Counted from the first letter of the stretch, positions 38,201 to 47,410 are shown. The stretch is DNA of 64,000 bases from Tritrichomonas musculus (GCA_039105265.1 JAPFFF010000016.1:2232001-2296000); one strand, 5' to 3'. The notes: generated by a model not told the origin, from the letters alone. Translations and numbers: made by a program.

Positions 38201-40021
38201 CAGAAGAAATCACCATATCTTGCTGATTTGATTGAGTTGCTTGGATATGGAAGTTTGAGAACTTCTTATATTAAAGAATGTTTTTCATTGTTGTGTTTGA
38301 TTAAAGTGGCAATTCTGAAAAGTGCAGATTTGAATAAAATTGATCTGTTTTATATGCCAGCTTCTCAAGCTCCATATATTTTGTATCAATTCACAAACAT
38401 GGCAAATGAAAACCATAACTATTTCTTCAAAGGAAAAGATGGTAAAAAAGGAGTTGAATCCATTTCGAAAGAATTGAGTAAACTTCTGAATAAAGATACT
38501 TGTGACACTCCTCTTTCAAGCGAAATGATGCATCCTTTATATGAATGCATTTCACTTGATCAATTAATTTCGACATTCATTTCAAATTCAAACTCTTTTT
38601 TATCAAGTTCTAATACATTCAATTCATCTTCATTTGTCAATCTTTTCCATTTAACAACGTGTGAATTGTATCGAAAATTGATTGAATCAGACAGATTAAT
38701 GACTGAATTAGTTGCTGATACAGCTGATCAAACTGAAGTAATCATTGTAATTCTACTCATTATTTCATTGATCCTTGTTTTGATCAACATTTTAATCATC
38801 TTTGTTTTGGAAAAAACATTGATGAAAAATTTGAAAGCTTCGTTGATTTTAATTCGCCATCTTCCGCCTCCTGTTGTTGTTGAAACGTCAAAAATAATTG
38901 ACATTCTTCTTGTCAAGAAAACGCAAGAATCTGAAGACACAGATGATCCCAAACAAATTGTTTTCAATACAACCGAACAGCCAATAATTTGCATTGGTGA
39001 CGGTTTTATAATTGAAACAATAAATAAAGCATTCAAAAAGTCATTTAATTTTTCAAGTGAGCAACTTGTTGGTAAAAAATTGACTTCTTTGATTGATCAG
39101 CCGGTTGAACTTGAAGGTGAGAAAACTCCTCAAGAACAAGGCGCTTATCGAATGTATGAAAAGATGGGCCAAATGATTGAAACGGATGAAGATTTGAAAT
39201 GTAATTATCCTGTCCTTTGTGTTTGTGGTGATGAAGAGGAAGTGAAGACCTCTGTTGATGTTTTCCCAGTTCACGATAAAACAGACAGGATTTCCAATTT
39301 CATCATCTTTATTGAAGACCGGAAAAAAACAGGAAAAATCAAAGAAAAAATTGAGCAAACAAAAAGCCAATCTTCTATGCTTATGAATCAATTAATTCCT
39401 CGCGATGTCTCTAACTTCTTCGCTGGCAAAGAGGAGAATTTTGTTTTCTGTGCTAAAAGTGTAACCGTCGTAACCGTCCAAATTATTCATGCTGCTGATT
39501 TTGCTAACGAAAATTCTTCTAAACTCGATCAAATTTTCGCTAGCATCGAGCGCGTTGCTAAGGACAATAAAGGCATGATTAAGATACAGAATTTGTTTGA
39601 CACGTTGTTCTTCGCTTCTGGAATTTTTAATCAGGAATCTGACACTTCACATGCAAAATTGGCACTTGAATTTGCTAAGTCAGCTAAAAGTGAACTTTTA
39701 GAACAGATTCCGGAAGATAAAACGGAAAGTGCGAGATTTGAAATAGCTATTATGTCAGGTGGACCATTAATTTGTTCAATTGATGGTGATATATATAAAT
39801 CATTCGAAGTTTTTGGAAGTATTATTGACGATGTAATTCAACTACAAGCAGCTGCTCCATCTAATTCAATAATTATGGCAGAATCTACAAAATCTCTTGT
39901 TAATAATGATAAAAAAGATGAAAATAATGATGCTTTTAGTGATGATGAAATTCAAAATGTGGGTGATAGCGAAATGATCCCTGGAGTAACTGTTCTTGGA
40001 CAAAATACCTTCATTTTATAG
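35255..40021 (+). CDS. multi-pass membrane protein with PAS and degenerate nucleotide-cyclase domains
   Basis: 1,588 residues. About eight membrane segments lie in the first 350 residues; further ones lie near 660 (FAFLIWVVLILITLTYY), 885-910, 955-980 and 1160-1185. A PAS-like module starts near 1235 (QPIICIGDGFIIETINKAF). The last 210 residues align with class III cyclases as built in trichomonads (NQLIPRDVSNFF, IKIQNLFDTLFFASG, FEVFGSIIDDVIQLQ). The first metal-binding aspartate position reads Gln (VTVQIIHAADF) and the Asn/Arg transition-state residues near the end are not conserved, so catalysis is doubtful; the second aspartate is kept. Likely a regulatory or sensory pseudocyclase. The initiator at 35238 supports the start. 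Confidence 0.85.
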   Translation: MNQIHFPEKNNRLNNMSEMMSNQLIFPLNPQNAQNNNNKNQKESNLFHFLFALFDEITKLHIRSFFFYFFQAIIVFVQLIGVNWYCYLPNVWEKSNSAFAKILVGINTIVMLDITNDPRDYPIPAFVVPLIWNLIIAILLIVTYVIFKNSGTFSKKYSIFIAIVLQVLFYIGFLPSFTTLGTILRFIPEKNGLVIFLFILYVIVIAFDIIVIIIQTHLINFCSNPTISFLTTFDGHHLSNLLVFSGITIILTNMATVFDDWFYVVSIILHVVFNSYQLFKLFEFPLVRLWTYTIFSAFYCASIVTDILTIVSIFNGSLTDIIKFVVPICVFVVASICFYFVFRFQINKISSLLDPKEITDDEKVRYFEGLQCKNVRQATIYLHVGLSLLKPAVLDSSLGIILSNRFNDYNLWLLTGNIASFIPCNETQLDECIEKLNKMYSKSIVNRILVKRLVKIQKNRALVSTGDIEDKIVSIKMKTDDSINEIKQFWQKIESKDDRINDSLIGSIAASISSTKRSWNETLSMYPNESKLAVGYSNFLIECLGKFEDGIVWKIKGGHLEKGFHADLDKFFQAFVVAMPKLWKDKMVDKFGNLSKGATVDVTSHTTTSTVTAQEKLEEDMEGGVIEQCAEEMFQWPRLRMSLTKATSHYRPKGLTFFQILKYFAFLIWVVLILITLTYYSSLFYRMDTTYHRINALKDVQVALNNMRTLLFLQAMKDISTNKNQPYFYDDEIYTKYLPEKALAENDMEYNYSNFLQSFLQWSIKCVDSMNDLYQTFGESARNGEDISKSLATFLNKSAIMRVLGKTQATTSTKNAMLAILYNYDEFIKNYKPANAENLIRTEQIIKTHGLHIAFSQYANTFMGDVVQQAKNESERIKKTSKSFVIVDLVLMIVVCLPLVFIPMILIVVDQRKIFNALKSVNPEGAKLASQTLVKDSDQKIDYLSSSQNSRSTKNSIILLIFAYTLLFVLAIILTAVAYVVIQKKSPYLADLIELLGYGSLRTSYIKECFSLLCLIKVAILKSADLNKIDLFYMPASQAPYILYQFTNMANENHNYFFKGKDGKKGVESISKELSKLLNKDTCDTPLSSEMMHPLYECISLDQLISTFISNSNSFLSSSNTFNSSSFVNLFHLTTCELYRKLIESDRLMTELVADTADQTEVIIVILLIISLILVLINILIIFVLEKTLMKNLKASLILIRHLPPPVVVETSKIIDILLVKKTQESEDTDDPKQIVFNTTEQPIICIGDGFIIETINKAFKKSFNFSSEQLVGKKLTSLIDQPVELEGEKTPQEQGAYRMYEKMGQMIETDEDLKCNYPVLCVCGDEEEVKTSVDVFPVHDKTDRISNFIIFIEDRKKTGKIKEKIEQTKSQSSMLMNQLIPRDVSNFFAGKEENFVFCAKSVTVVTVQIIHAADFANENSSKLDQIFASIERVAKDNKGMIKIQNLFDTLFFASGIFNQESDTSHAKLALEFAKSAKSELLEQIPEDKTESARFEIAIMSGGPLICSIDGDIYKSFEVFGSIIDDVIQLQAAAPSNSIIMAESTKSLVNNDKKDENNDAFSDDEIQNVGDSEMIPGVTVLGQNTFIL

Positions 40022-40283
40022 ATTTTTTTAATAAATATTAATATATGCGTATAATTCTTATTTTCAAGTTTAAAAATAAAATATGTATTATTTATCTGTA
40101 TTATTTATAGATACGTTTATAATCTTTTATTTTATTGAGATATATCTATTTATAAAAAACTTTATCTATAAATATTTTGAAAAGATATTTGGCTAATAAA
40201 GATGAGTTTCTTTTCAATTATATAAAATTTTTCGTTATAACGTAATTTTTTATTTTAATTTTTTCTGATATTATGATATTTAT
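40022..40283. other. short intergenic region
   Basis: AT-rich spacer of about 260 bp. TAAATATTAATA follows the TAG stop and may serve in 3' end formation. Nothing else seen. Confidence 0.4.
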
Positions 40284-40289
40284 TCATTC
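40284..40289 (+). promoter_or_regulatory. initiator (Inr), TCATTC
   Basis: TCATTC (with an overlapping TCAAAA at 40288) lies 16-20 nt upstream of the Myb ATG at 40304. Confidence 0.45.
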
Positions 40290-40303
40290 AAAACCATTTT
40301 GTT

Positions 40304-41326
40304 ATGATAAATAGTCAATTCAATAAATTTATGCAAAAGCGATTTATGTTTACAGAGCAGGAGGACAATATTATCCTCGATTCAATAAAAAAGGTTGGGG
40401 AGGACTGGGAAGAAATTTCGGATAGATTTCTCCCCCAAAGAACTCCAAAACAAATTCGTGACAGATTTATGAATTATCTCCGCTCTGGTCTAAAAAGCGA
40501 ACCTTGGACAAAAGAAGAAGATGATACACTCTTAGAAATGTTTAATGAAATTGGGCCTAAATGGTCAAAAATGAAAGCCAAGCTTCCAGGTCGAAGTGGA
40601 AATGATATTAAAAATCGCTGGCATAAACATTTATTTAGAAATGTTCTTCAAAAAATAGCATTAAATAATTATTCTGTTTTATCAAAACCTGAATTTGACT
40701 ACGAAACATATGGTAAAAAACTCACTAAGCAGATAACAGATAATTATTCGGATAATTATTCTGATAATTATTTGAAGCTACAAATCCCCCAAAAAAATAC
40801 CATTGTATATCAATCATCAACGCCAAATCTACCTGTAAAAAGTCTACCTGCAAAAACCCAACCTGCAAAAAGATTACCTAAAAATAATAAAGATCATAAA
40901 AAGTCCAAAAAGGCTTCCACTATTCAGCCTCTTGTTAAAATTTCAACTGTTCCGCCATTATTAAATAACAACAATTCCAGGAAACTACCTGAGCCGAAAG
41001 AAATCCTATATCCGCCAGCCATTCAACCAGAAATAAATATTAAAGACTATGAAATTCCAGAAAATCCACAAATATACCAAGTTGAAAATAAAGATACCGA
41101 GAAAAATCCAGAATCTTCGAATCAAGAAGATTCTATGCCATCATTCTTTTCAAATGATGAATTTAACATATTGAATCCATTCGACGATTTCAATATTAAT
41201 GTTAATTCAGGAAACAGTATATTTGATCCAAATAGCCTACTTTCTGCATCATTTCATGATGATTTTGAAATTACTAGTTTAGTTAATGATTTTAAGTTCC
41301 CAAATACGGATTTTCCTTTGATATAA
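40304..41326 (+). CDS. R2R3 Myb-type DNA-binding protein with Pro/Lys-rich tail
   Basis: 340 residues. R2 at about residues 14-62 (FMFTEQEDNIILDSIKKVG, EEISDRFLPQRT, QIRDRF) and R3 at about 66-115 (PWTKEEDDTLLEMFNEIG, W.KMKAKLPGRSGNDIKNRW). The third helix keeps the NRW recognition signature. A YSDN triplication (DNYSDNYSDNY) follows near residue 148, then a Lys/Pro-rich patch (RLPKNNKDHKKSKK) that may be a nuclear signal, and an acidic, Asn/Phe-rich tail that resembles an activation region. Presumably a transcription regulator; target promoters are unknown. It is distinct from the 29188 Myb outside the DNA-binding repeats. Confidence 0.9.
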   Translation: MINSQFNKFMQKRFMFTEQEDNIILDSIKKVGEDWEEISDRFLPQRTPKQIRDRFMNYLRSGLKSEPWTKEEDDTLLEMFNEIGPKWSKMKAKLPGRSGNDIKNRWHKHLFRNVLQKIALNNYSVLSKPEFDYETYGKKLTKQITDNYSDNYSDNYLKLQIPQKNTIVYQSSTPNLPVKSLPAKTQPAKRLPKNNKDHKKSKKASTIQPLVKISTVPPLLNNNNSRKLPEPKEILYPPAIQPEINIKDYEIPENPQIYQVENKDTEKNPESSNQEDSMPSFFSNDEFNILNPFDDFNINVNSGNSIFDPNSLLSASFHDDFEITSLVNDFKFPNTDFPLI

Positions 41327-41502
41327 ACAAAATTTAAAATTTTTTTTTATCAAGAAAACCAAACATTAAAGTACATCATGTTTTTACTAGAGTATAAATA
41401 AACATCTTTTTAATAAAATTTTGATCGTCTTAAAATTTTTCAATTCAATTATTTTTCTGAAAAAGTTTGTTTATGAACTTTTTCAATTCTATTATAAAAA
41501 AA

Positions 41503-42279
41503 ATGAGTCTTCCAATTGATGCAGATGTTAGACAGTCTGAAGAAGATTTTAATTGTCCAAGCCATTACCGTTTAATAGATGATTATGTCATCAAAGATGG
41601 AAAACCCCACCCATTTGCAATAGTTGTTCCTGGAGGAGCCTACAGATTTGTTGCCAATTTTATTGAAGGTAAACCAATAGCCCAACGATTAAATGAGAAA
41701 GGAATTTCAGCCTTCATTATTTATTACAGAGTTAAAGAAGAAGCCCAATATCCAGCCCCAATGGACGACCTAGCACGAGCTGTTCGTGAAATATTTGACA
41801 ACTTATCCAAGTACAATCTCGATGCATCCAATTATTCTATCTGGGGATCATCAGCAGGTGGTCATTTAACTGCTTCTTTTGGTACAGACAACATGGGCTA
41901 TCCTAAATACAAGCTTCCAAAGCCAAAAGCGCTTGTTCTTTCCTATCCAGTGATTACAATGGACAAAAAGCTGACACACAAATGCTCACACGACTTTCTA
42001 CTTGGTTGTGAAGCAACAAAAGAGCAGGAGGAGTTTGCTAGCATTGAAAAACATATCACAAAAGATTACCCGCCAACTTATATTTGGTGTGGAGACATCG
42101 ATACAACTGTTCATCCTGATAATACTAGAATAATGGCAAATGAACTTCAAAAAGTTGGAGTGCCTGTGAAAATTGAGATATTCCCTAATGTCGTGCACGG
42201 AGTAGGACCTGGAACTGGAACATCGGCTGAAGGCTGGATAAACAAAGCCGTTGACTTTTGGATGTCTCAGACAAAATAA
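41503..42279 (+). CDS. alpha/beta hydrolase (bacterial acetyl-esterase/BD-FAE type)
   Basis: 258 residues from the ATG at 41503 (MSLPIDADVRQSEED). A 12-residue in-frame extension upstream (MNFFNSIIKK part) exists but overlaps the probable TCAATT initiator about 17 nt before 41503, so the shorter start is preferred. The oxyanion segment is VVPGGAYRF; the nucleophile serine lies in GSSAGG (about residue 116), the acid in CGDIDTTVHP (about 199) and the histidine in VVHGVG (about 232), an apparently complete triad. No signal peptide, so cytosolic. The family deacylates small esters or sugar acetates; the substrate here is unknown. Close resemblance to bacterial enzymes suggests lateral transfer (inference). 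Confidence 0.85.
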   Translation: MSLPIDADVRQSEEDFNCPSHYRLIDDYVIKDGKPHPFAIVVPGGAYRFVANFIEGKPIAQRLNEKGISAFIIYYRVKEEAQYPAPMDDLARAVREIFDNLSKYNLDASNYSIWGSSAGGHLTASFGTDNMGYPKYKLPKPKALVLSYPVITMDKKLTHKCSHDFLLGCEATKEQEEFASIEKHITKDYPPTYIWCGDIDTTVHPDNTRIMANELQKVGVPVKIEIFPNVVHGVGPGTGTSAEGWINKAVDFWMSQTK

Positions 42280-42600
42280 TTTTAAAATTTTAAAGAAAAT
42301 TGAATATGTTTGTTTGACTTAAATGATTCCTAAATGATCATTTTGAATTTGTTTTATTTGCAATATATTTGTTAGATATAATTTTTCAGGTATTATATGA
42401 TTTAAATAGGCACTTTTTGGGTGAAAATATGTGTATATAAGGATTCCATATTCACCAGGTTTTAATAAGACTTTATTTATTACTAGTTAATTGGCCAATT
42501 TTATATATATAAGATTTTATTTATTACTAGTATAATTTATCTAACTTCAATAATTATAAATATTACAATATATTAAATATTAATAATATTAATAATATTT

Positions 42601-43179
42601 TTATTTGCAACATTGTTTTCTAGAAGAAGGTTCAGGAGTGGGAGTTGTTGTATGTTCAGTGAATTTGGTTCCTAACCTATTGATAATTTGTTTGGCAAGA
42701 AAAGAAAAAGCAGCTTCCACGTTACTTCCGTTAAGCGCTGAAGTTTCAAAATATTCGCAATGATGACTGTTTGCTAGATTTTGAATATCCGATTGATTAA
42801 TTTCACTACTTTCAAGATCACTTTTATTACCAATTAGAACAAAGTCGGTCTCAAAATTTGATTTCTCATGAAATGTTTTAATCCAGTTTGGAATTGAATC
42901 AAATGAATTTTTTTTTGTTAAATCAAATACTAGTAAAACACCATGAACGTTCCTAAAATAAGATGCAACAATTGATCGAAATGTCTCTTGTCCTGCCGTA
43001 TCCCAGATACAAAGTTCTATGGTGAAACCGTCGATGTTGATAGTTTTAGAATTATATTCGCAACCTATTGTGTTTGGAAGTGATTTGTTGAATTCATAGC
43101 CCAAATAAGATTTAATTAATGAAGTTTTTCCAACACCTGAATCGCCAATTAATATAATTTTACACTTCGAAGAAATCAT
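42601..43179 (-). CDS. Rab-family small GTPase
   Basis: 192 residues. All G motifs are present: GDSGVGKTS (P-loop, residue 12 on), a switch-I threonine (NTIGCEY), WDTAGQE (switch II), NKSD (guanine specificity) and ETSA. The C-terminus ends in a Cys pair (KQCCK), fitting geranylgeranylation. Rabs direct vesicle traffic at membranes; the exact compartment cannot be told. Trichomonads hold very large Rab families. A TCAAAA initiator on the minus strand lies 9 nt upstream of the ATG. Confidence 0.95.
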   Translation of the reverse strand: MISSKCKIILIGDSGVGKTSLIKSYLGYEFNKSLPNTIGCEYNSKTINIDGFTIELCIWDTAGQETFRSIVASYFRNVHGVLLVFDLTKKNSFDSIPNWIKTFHEKSNFETDFVLIGNKSDLESSEINQSDIQNLANSHHCEYFETSALNGSNVEAAFSFLAKQIINRLGTKFTEHTTTPTPEPSSRKQCCK

Positions 43180-43184
43180 TAAAA

Positions 43185-43190
43185 TTTTGA
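43185..43190 (-). promoter_or_regulatory. initiator (Inr), TCAAAA
   Basis: Minus strand; presumed +1 A at 43188, 9 nt from the Rab ATG. It departs from the best consensus at the pyrimidine. Confidence 0.35.
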
Positions 43191-43384
43191 AAATTTTCTA
43201 TAGAAAATTGAATTCATTTGTTTTAAATAGAAAATGATCGTTTACTATAAATTGAATTATATGAAAATTTTATAATTTATAACGGTTATAATGTATAAAA
43301 ATTAAAATTCTTGAAAAAAATAATAAACGCCATATAGTAACTTACTATCACGCGGTTCCCTAATTCTACTAGGGGGAAGATTTT

Positions 43385-43716
43385 GGATAAACTAAAGTAT
43401 AGTAAGGCTTTTCTGAAGAACCTTCAAAAAGTGGAAATCATTCAGAAAAAATAATCTAAATAAAAAAATTGAAAAAACAAATCTTTTTATATTTTTACAT
43501 AATTTTTACCGAGGCTACATACCGCCTAGCGGGCGTCGAGCGAGGCTGAGCGAAGCGAAGCCGAGTCGAGACCCCGCGGCTGGCGGTAAGAATCGGTAAA
43601 AATTTTGTAACATAAAAAGATTCTTTTTTTATTATTTTTATTTGATTATTTTTTCTGAATGATTTCCACTTTTTGAATGAGACTCAGAAAAGCCTTACTA
43701 TACTTTAGTTGATCCT
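43385..43716. mobile_element. foldback element with GC-rich core (copy 1)
   Basis: About 330 bp. The arms are near-perfect inverted repeats (GGATMAACTAAAGTATAGTA, then AAGGCTTTTCTGA, AAGTGGAAATCATTCAGAAA, TTTTTACATAATTTTTACCG-like). They enclose about 80 bp of very GC-rich sequence (ACCGCCTAGCGGGCGTCGAG, GCGAAGCGAAGCCGAGTCGA) that can fold into smaller stems. The core reappears inverted at about 60,212-60,300. No coding capacity. Confidence 0.85.
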
Positions 43717-44617
43717 TGAAATTTTAAGAGCAGTGTAAGCCAAAATATAAACCATTCAAAATTGTGAGAAGCGCGAAAAATACTTTAAGATGTACCTTCA
43801 CTCAAAAAAAAACGAACTTTTTTTCTGAATTTTAAAAGCTTGATAAGTCCATGGATAATAAAGTTTTGTAGGTAAAATTATGATATGAAATTATTCCAAG
43901 CATGAACTTTATGTTGGATTGTTACTGACGCAAAATTAAATTTGGTGTGCAAAATATATCAACATTTTCAATATCTCCAAAAGTAGAATTTTTCAAGTGA
44001 TTTTTATGATTTAAAATCAAATTTCATTGTTATCTAGCAAGATATGCAAATTTTGGGAGCTGTGGAAACGGCCATTTTTTCCAAAAACAGCTTTCAAGTT
44101 CTCTCTTTTTCAGAACTTAACGTATTAGTATAAACGATCATTTCTCAGAAATTTCTAAAATTTGAATAGCGATTCTCTTATATTTCTGATGAATAAAATA
44201 ATCATCCATCATACAAAGAGCGTTACGATTATTGCTGAAACAACCATTTTAAAATAGTTATTAAACTTTTTCTTTATAACTAATCATAAATTAAAACCTT
44301 TTTATTTAATAACCTAATACAAGAAAAGAAAAAACAGAATTTCTAATTATGAATAGGAAAGAAGCAAATATTATTATTTTTATTATCAGAAACTTTTTGA
44401 ATATATTTTATTTTGTGAGGTATACAAATTAAAAAAATATAAATATCTCTAAATTCACCGATGGAAGTTGAAAAATAATTTGATAAATATACTTTAATAC
44501 TGATTTATAAAAATGTAAAATAAAATAAATTGTTTGAAAAATTCAGCAAAAAAAATTGGAAGAGTGATGGTACATCTATACTTTATCATATTTTATTAAT
44601 AATAAAAATAATTTTTA
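43717..44617. other. intergenic repeat-like stretch, no gene seen
   Basis: About 900 bp, slightly less AT-rich in its first half (for example GGGAGCTGTGGAAACGGCC at about 44,058). No open frame is convincing. It may be old mobile DNA. Confidence 0.4.
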
Positions 44618-45485
44618 AATTGAAACATAAATCTACAGTTTTAATATCTGTTTGATCTTTCTGTTTAATATTGAGATATATATATTTTAAAATTTATACA
44701 AATTTTTTTTCTGAAAAAGTTGATATTTTTATTCAAAAAATATCTGTTTTATTAAAATGATTTATAAATCGATAATTATGAATACGATTATTATGAACTT
44801 ATAATAAAGTAATTATATCATGTTGATGAATAAGTGTGCAAAATATTATAAGAAAATTGGCGCTACGTTTTTAGTAAAAGTCATCTTAATTTAAAATGAT
44901 TGTATAATATTCGTTCAAACCAATATAAATGATTATTTTAATTAGACACAAAATGGTGGCACTTAAATGTATATATATGCATGAGAATTGAAACAATTAA
45001 CACAAAATTGTTTTATATATTCATATCAATAATGATATTTTTTTAGAGACACTTAAATTACGTTGAAATATAAAATAAATGTGATAATAACTAATATGAC
45101 CATATTATCATTGCGTTTTTTTTATAAATTAGCTAATGAATTATAAAAAAAACAATTATATTCAGTTATTAATCGTTAATCAGAATAATTTATCTTCAAC
45201 CAATAGAACTCTATCAATTTATAATGTTATTTTTCTAAAAACGTAGCGCCAATTTTCTTATAATATTTTGCACACTTGTTCATCAACATGATATAATTAC
45301 TTTATTTTAATTTCATAATAATCGTATTCATAATTATCGATTTATAAATCATTTTAATAAAACAGATATTTTTTGAATAAAAATATCAACTTTTTCAGAA
45401 AAAAAATTTGCATAAATTTTAAAATATATATATCTCAATATTAAACAGAAAGATCAAACAGATATTAAAAATATAGATTTATTGT
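44618..45485. mobile_element. long inverted-repeat element, arms about 250 bp
   Basis: The left arm (about 44,618-44,875) and right arm (about 45,230-45,485) are near-identical inverted copies, sharing GGCGCTACGTTTTTAG, AGAAAATTGGCGC, ATATCATGTTGATGAA and TCAATATTAAACAGAAAGATC. A roughly 350-bp unpaired centre codes for nothing. It could be a foldback transposon or two similar elements inserted in opposite directions. Confidence 0.8.
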
Positions 45486-46177
45486 TGGAGCAAAAATATA
45501 TTAATATCAATTATATTTCAAATAAAAGAAATTTTTTTGGCTTGCAGTGGTCTAAATTTTATTAAAAATTCTTAATAAGATTCTTATTAATACGATTTTT
45601 GTTTGAAAAAATTATATCTTAATGATCTAAATGGTGAATTTTTCACCTCAAAAAATCCGTGAATTGACCTCCCCCTATTTCCCCTAATCCCCCTTAGGGG
45701 GAAAGGTCAATTTAATTAGCAAACCGTAAAAATATTAACAAAATTTGACCTCTCCCTATTCCTCCTATTTTCATTTTTTTTTTTTTAGGGGGAACCAAAT
45801 ATCCTTTGAATTTTTAAAACAAATATATTTTAAAGAGATGTTTTTATTTTCTCTTAGGTTAATATCAATTTGGGAATTATATTAACCAAAAAGAGATTGA
45901 TACTTCCATAATTCAATGATATATCTATCATATATAATAATAGATTACTAAAATTTTCGATAGACTCAATAACCCGCACTTTTCACTAGATTTACTCAGA
46001 AAAAGTGAACCCTCTCAATTCTCAGCAAATCTTCCTAGATTTTGCTCTCAAAAAGTGAAAAAAATTAAAAAATTAAAAATAGATTTATCTTTATATCAGA
46101 AAACTTAATTTTTATTAATTAGTAAACTTCAACTATAGTCATCTTTGGTTGATGAATAAACCATATCTGTCATACAG
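45486..46177. other. intergenic region with short GC-rich hairpins
   Basis: No gene seen. TTGACCTCCCCCTATTTCCC and TAGGGGGAAAGGTCAA (about 45,665-45,712) form a hairpin, and a similar pair recurs at 45,748-45,800 (TTGACCTCTCCCTATT; TAGGGGGAACCAAAT). A related GGTTCCCTA...TAGGGGGAA unit lies at about 43,352-43,380. Confidence 0.5.
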
Positions 46178-46225
46178 TTACTTTTGGAATTTGGTAATTC
46201 CATCTTCAATTAACTGTATGACAGA
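46162..46225. repeat. 18-bp perfect inverted repeat
   Basis: ATATCTGTCATACAGTTA and its exact reverse complement lie 26 bp apart, at the 3' end of the minus-strand remnant at 46178-46437. A strong hairpin in RNA or DNA. Confidence 0.85.
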
Positions 46226-46437
46226 TATCTCTTTGTTCTTGATAAAGAATCCATCTCTTTCTTCAAATGTTTTGTGACTCGCATTAATATAATTTCTGAT
46301 GTCATCATCTTTTTTTGATCTGGAGAAATACTTAATAGTATTAAATATATATTCTTTTTCGTCATAGAAAAAGTCTTAATGATGAAGTTCTTCTACATTT
46401 TGGTCAATAACATATTCAATTTGCAAATCATTGTATT
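46178..46437 (-). pseudogene. C-terminal gene remnant of unknown family
   Basis: The minus strand reads QYNDLQIEYVIDQNVEELHH, a TAA, DFFYDEKEYIFNTIKYFSRS, then continuous protein-like sequence (DDDIRNYINASHKTF, KEISVIQLIEDGITKFQK) to a TAA. It is clearly coding in character, with one in-frame TAA and no start. I do not recognise the family. Confidence 0.45.
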
Positions 46438-46740
46438 GGTATCAAAAATGGTAGTAGGAAAAATTTCGATTTTAGCGGGATTTTTCGGAGAACTTACATA
46501 GTCTTTTCTATAATATAATGTATGAAAGCAAAATCTGCATCAGTATTCATTTGTTGATTTTTTTTTTGCTTTTAGTATAAGAAGGCCATCCAAAACCGCT
46601 AATTATCATTCAAAAAAATTGAATAAAAAATCTAGATAAAAGTGCTGAAATAGAAGTCTATCAAATTTTCTGAAGGATTTTCACTTTTTGAATGAGAATC
46701 AGAAAAGACTAACTAGATTTGAGTTGATCCTATAGTAACG

Positions 46741-46941
46741 GGAAAAAGTAGGTGACAAAGCAAAAAACTAGGTGACGAATACAATTTTTTGATAGAATCT
46801 TCTCAATCTATAGAAAAAAAATTGTGTAAATTAATTCAAATACAAATTTATGTTTTAAACAAGAACGATCATTATTTTTATTCAAAATTTATAGAAATTA
46901 AATACGTCACCCAGTTTTTTGCGAAGTCATCCACTTTTTCT
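46741..46941. mobile_element. short TIR element (family E)
   Basis: About 200 bp. The ends are GGAAAAAGTAGGTGACAAAG, continuing CAAAAAACTAGGTGACG, and an inverted copy (GAAAAAGTGGATGACTTCGC). Non-coding; a chance frame at 46789-47016 runs out of it. Confidence 0.7.
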
Positions 46942-47093
46942 TGGTATAGAATATGTGATTTAATTAAAAAAAAAATTATGGATATTGGTTCATTTCAACT
47001 TTTGCCTCACTTTTGATTCTTAAAATCAAGAAAATAAAATCATTAAAATCGATATATACCATTATATTATATATCATCAAACATAATTAGTAT

Positions 47094-47391
47094 TGCAAGA
47101 GAGATTGTGCCTCAGCTTTTTGAGAGAACTAATAGAAAAAAATAAGAAGAAAATGTAGAATAATATTTACAGAGACTATTCATGTTAAAAAAAATGCATC
47201 TTTTTATGTTACAAAATTTTTTCCGATCCTTCCTTTTGATGTAAGTCTCGGTAAAAATTATGTAAAAATATAAAAAGATGCATCAATTTTTTTATTTACA
47301 TAAATATTCTCAAAATATTATTCTCCATTTTTCTCCTATTTTTTCTTTCAATTAGTTCTCTCAAAAAGCTGAGGCACAATCTCTCTTGCAA
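47094..47391. mobile_element. foldback/TIR element flanked by a 16-bp direct repeat
   Basis: The arms begin TGCAAGAGAGATTGTGCCTC, continue AGCTTTTTGAGAGAACTAAT and remain alignable for about 75 bp. The centre contains a TTTTTACC-like relic related to the GC-core foldbacks (CGGTAAAAATTATGTAAAAA). The sequence ATCAAACATAATTAGT lies immediately outside both ends (about 47,077-47,092 and 47,395-47,410). Confidence 0.8.
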
Positions 47392-47410
47392 AAATCAAAC
47401 ATAATTAGTT

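Noticed and set aside
46789-47016. 75-codon frame
   Set aside because: It starts inside a short TIR element and runs out of it; composition is random AT-rich.
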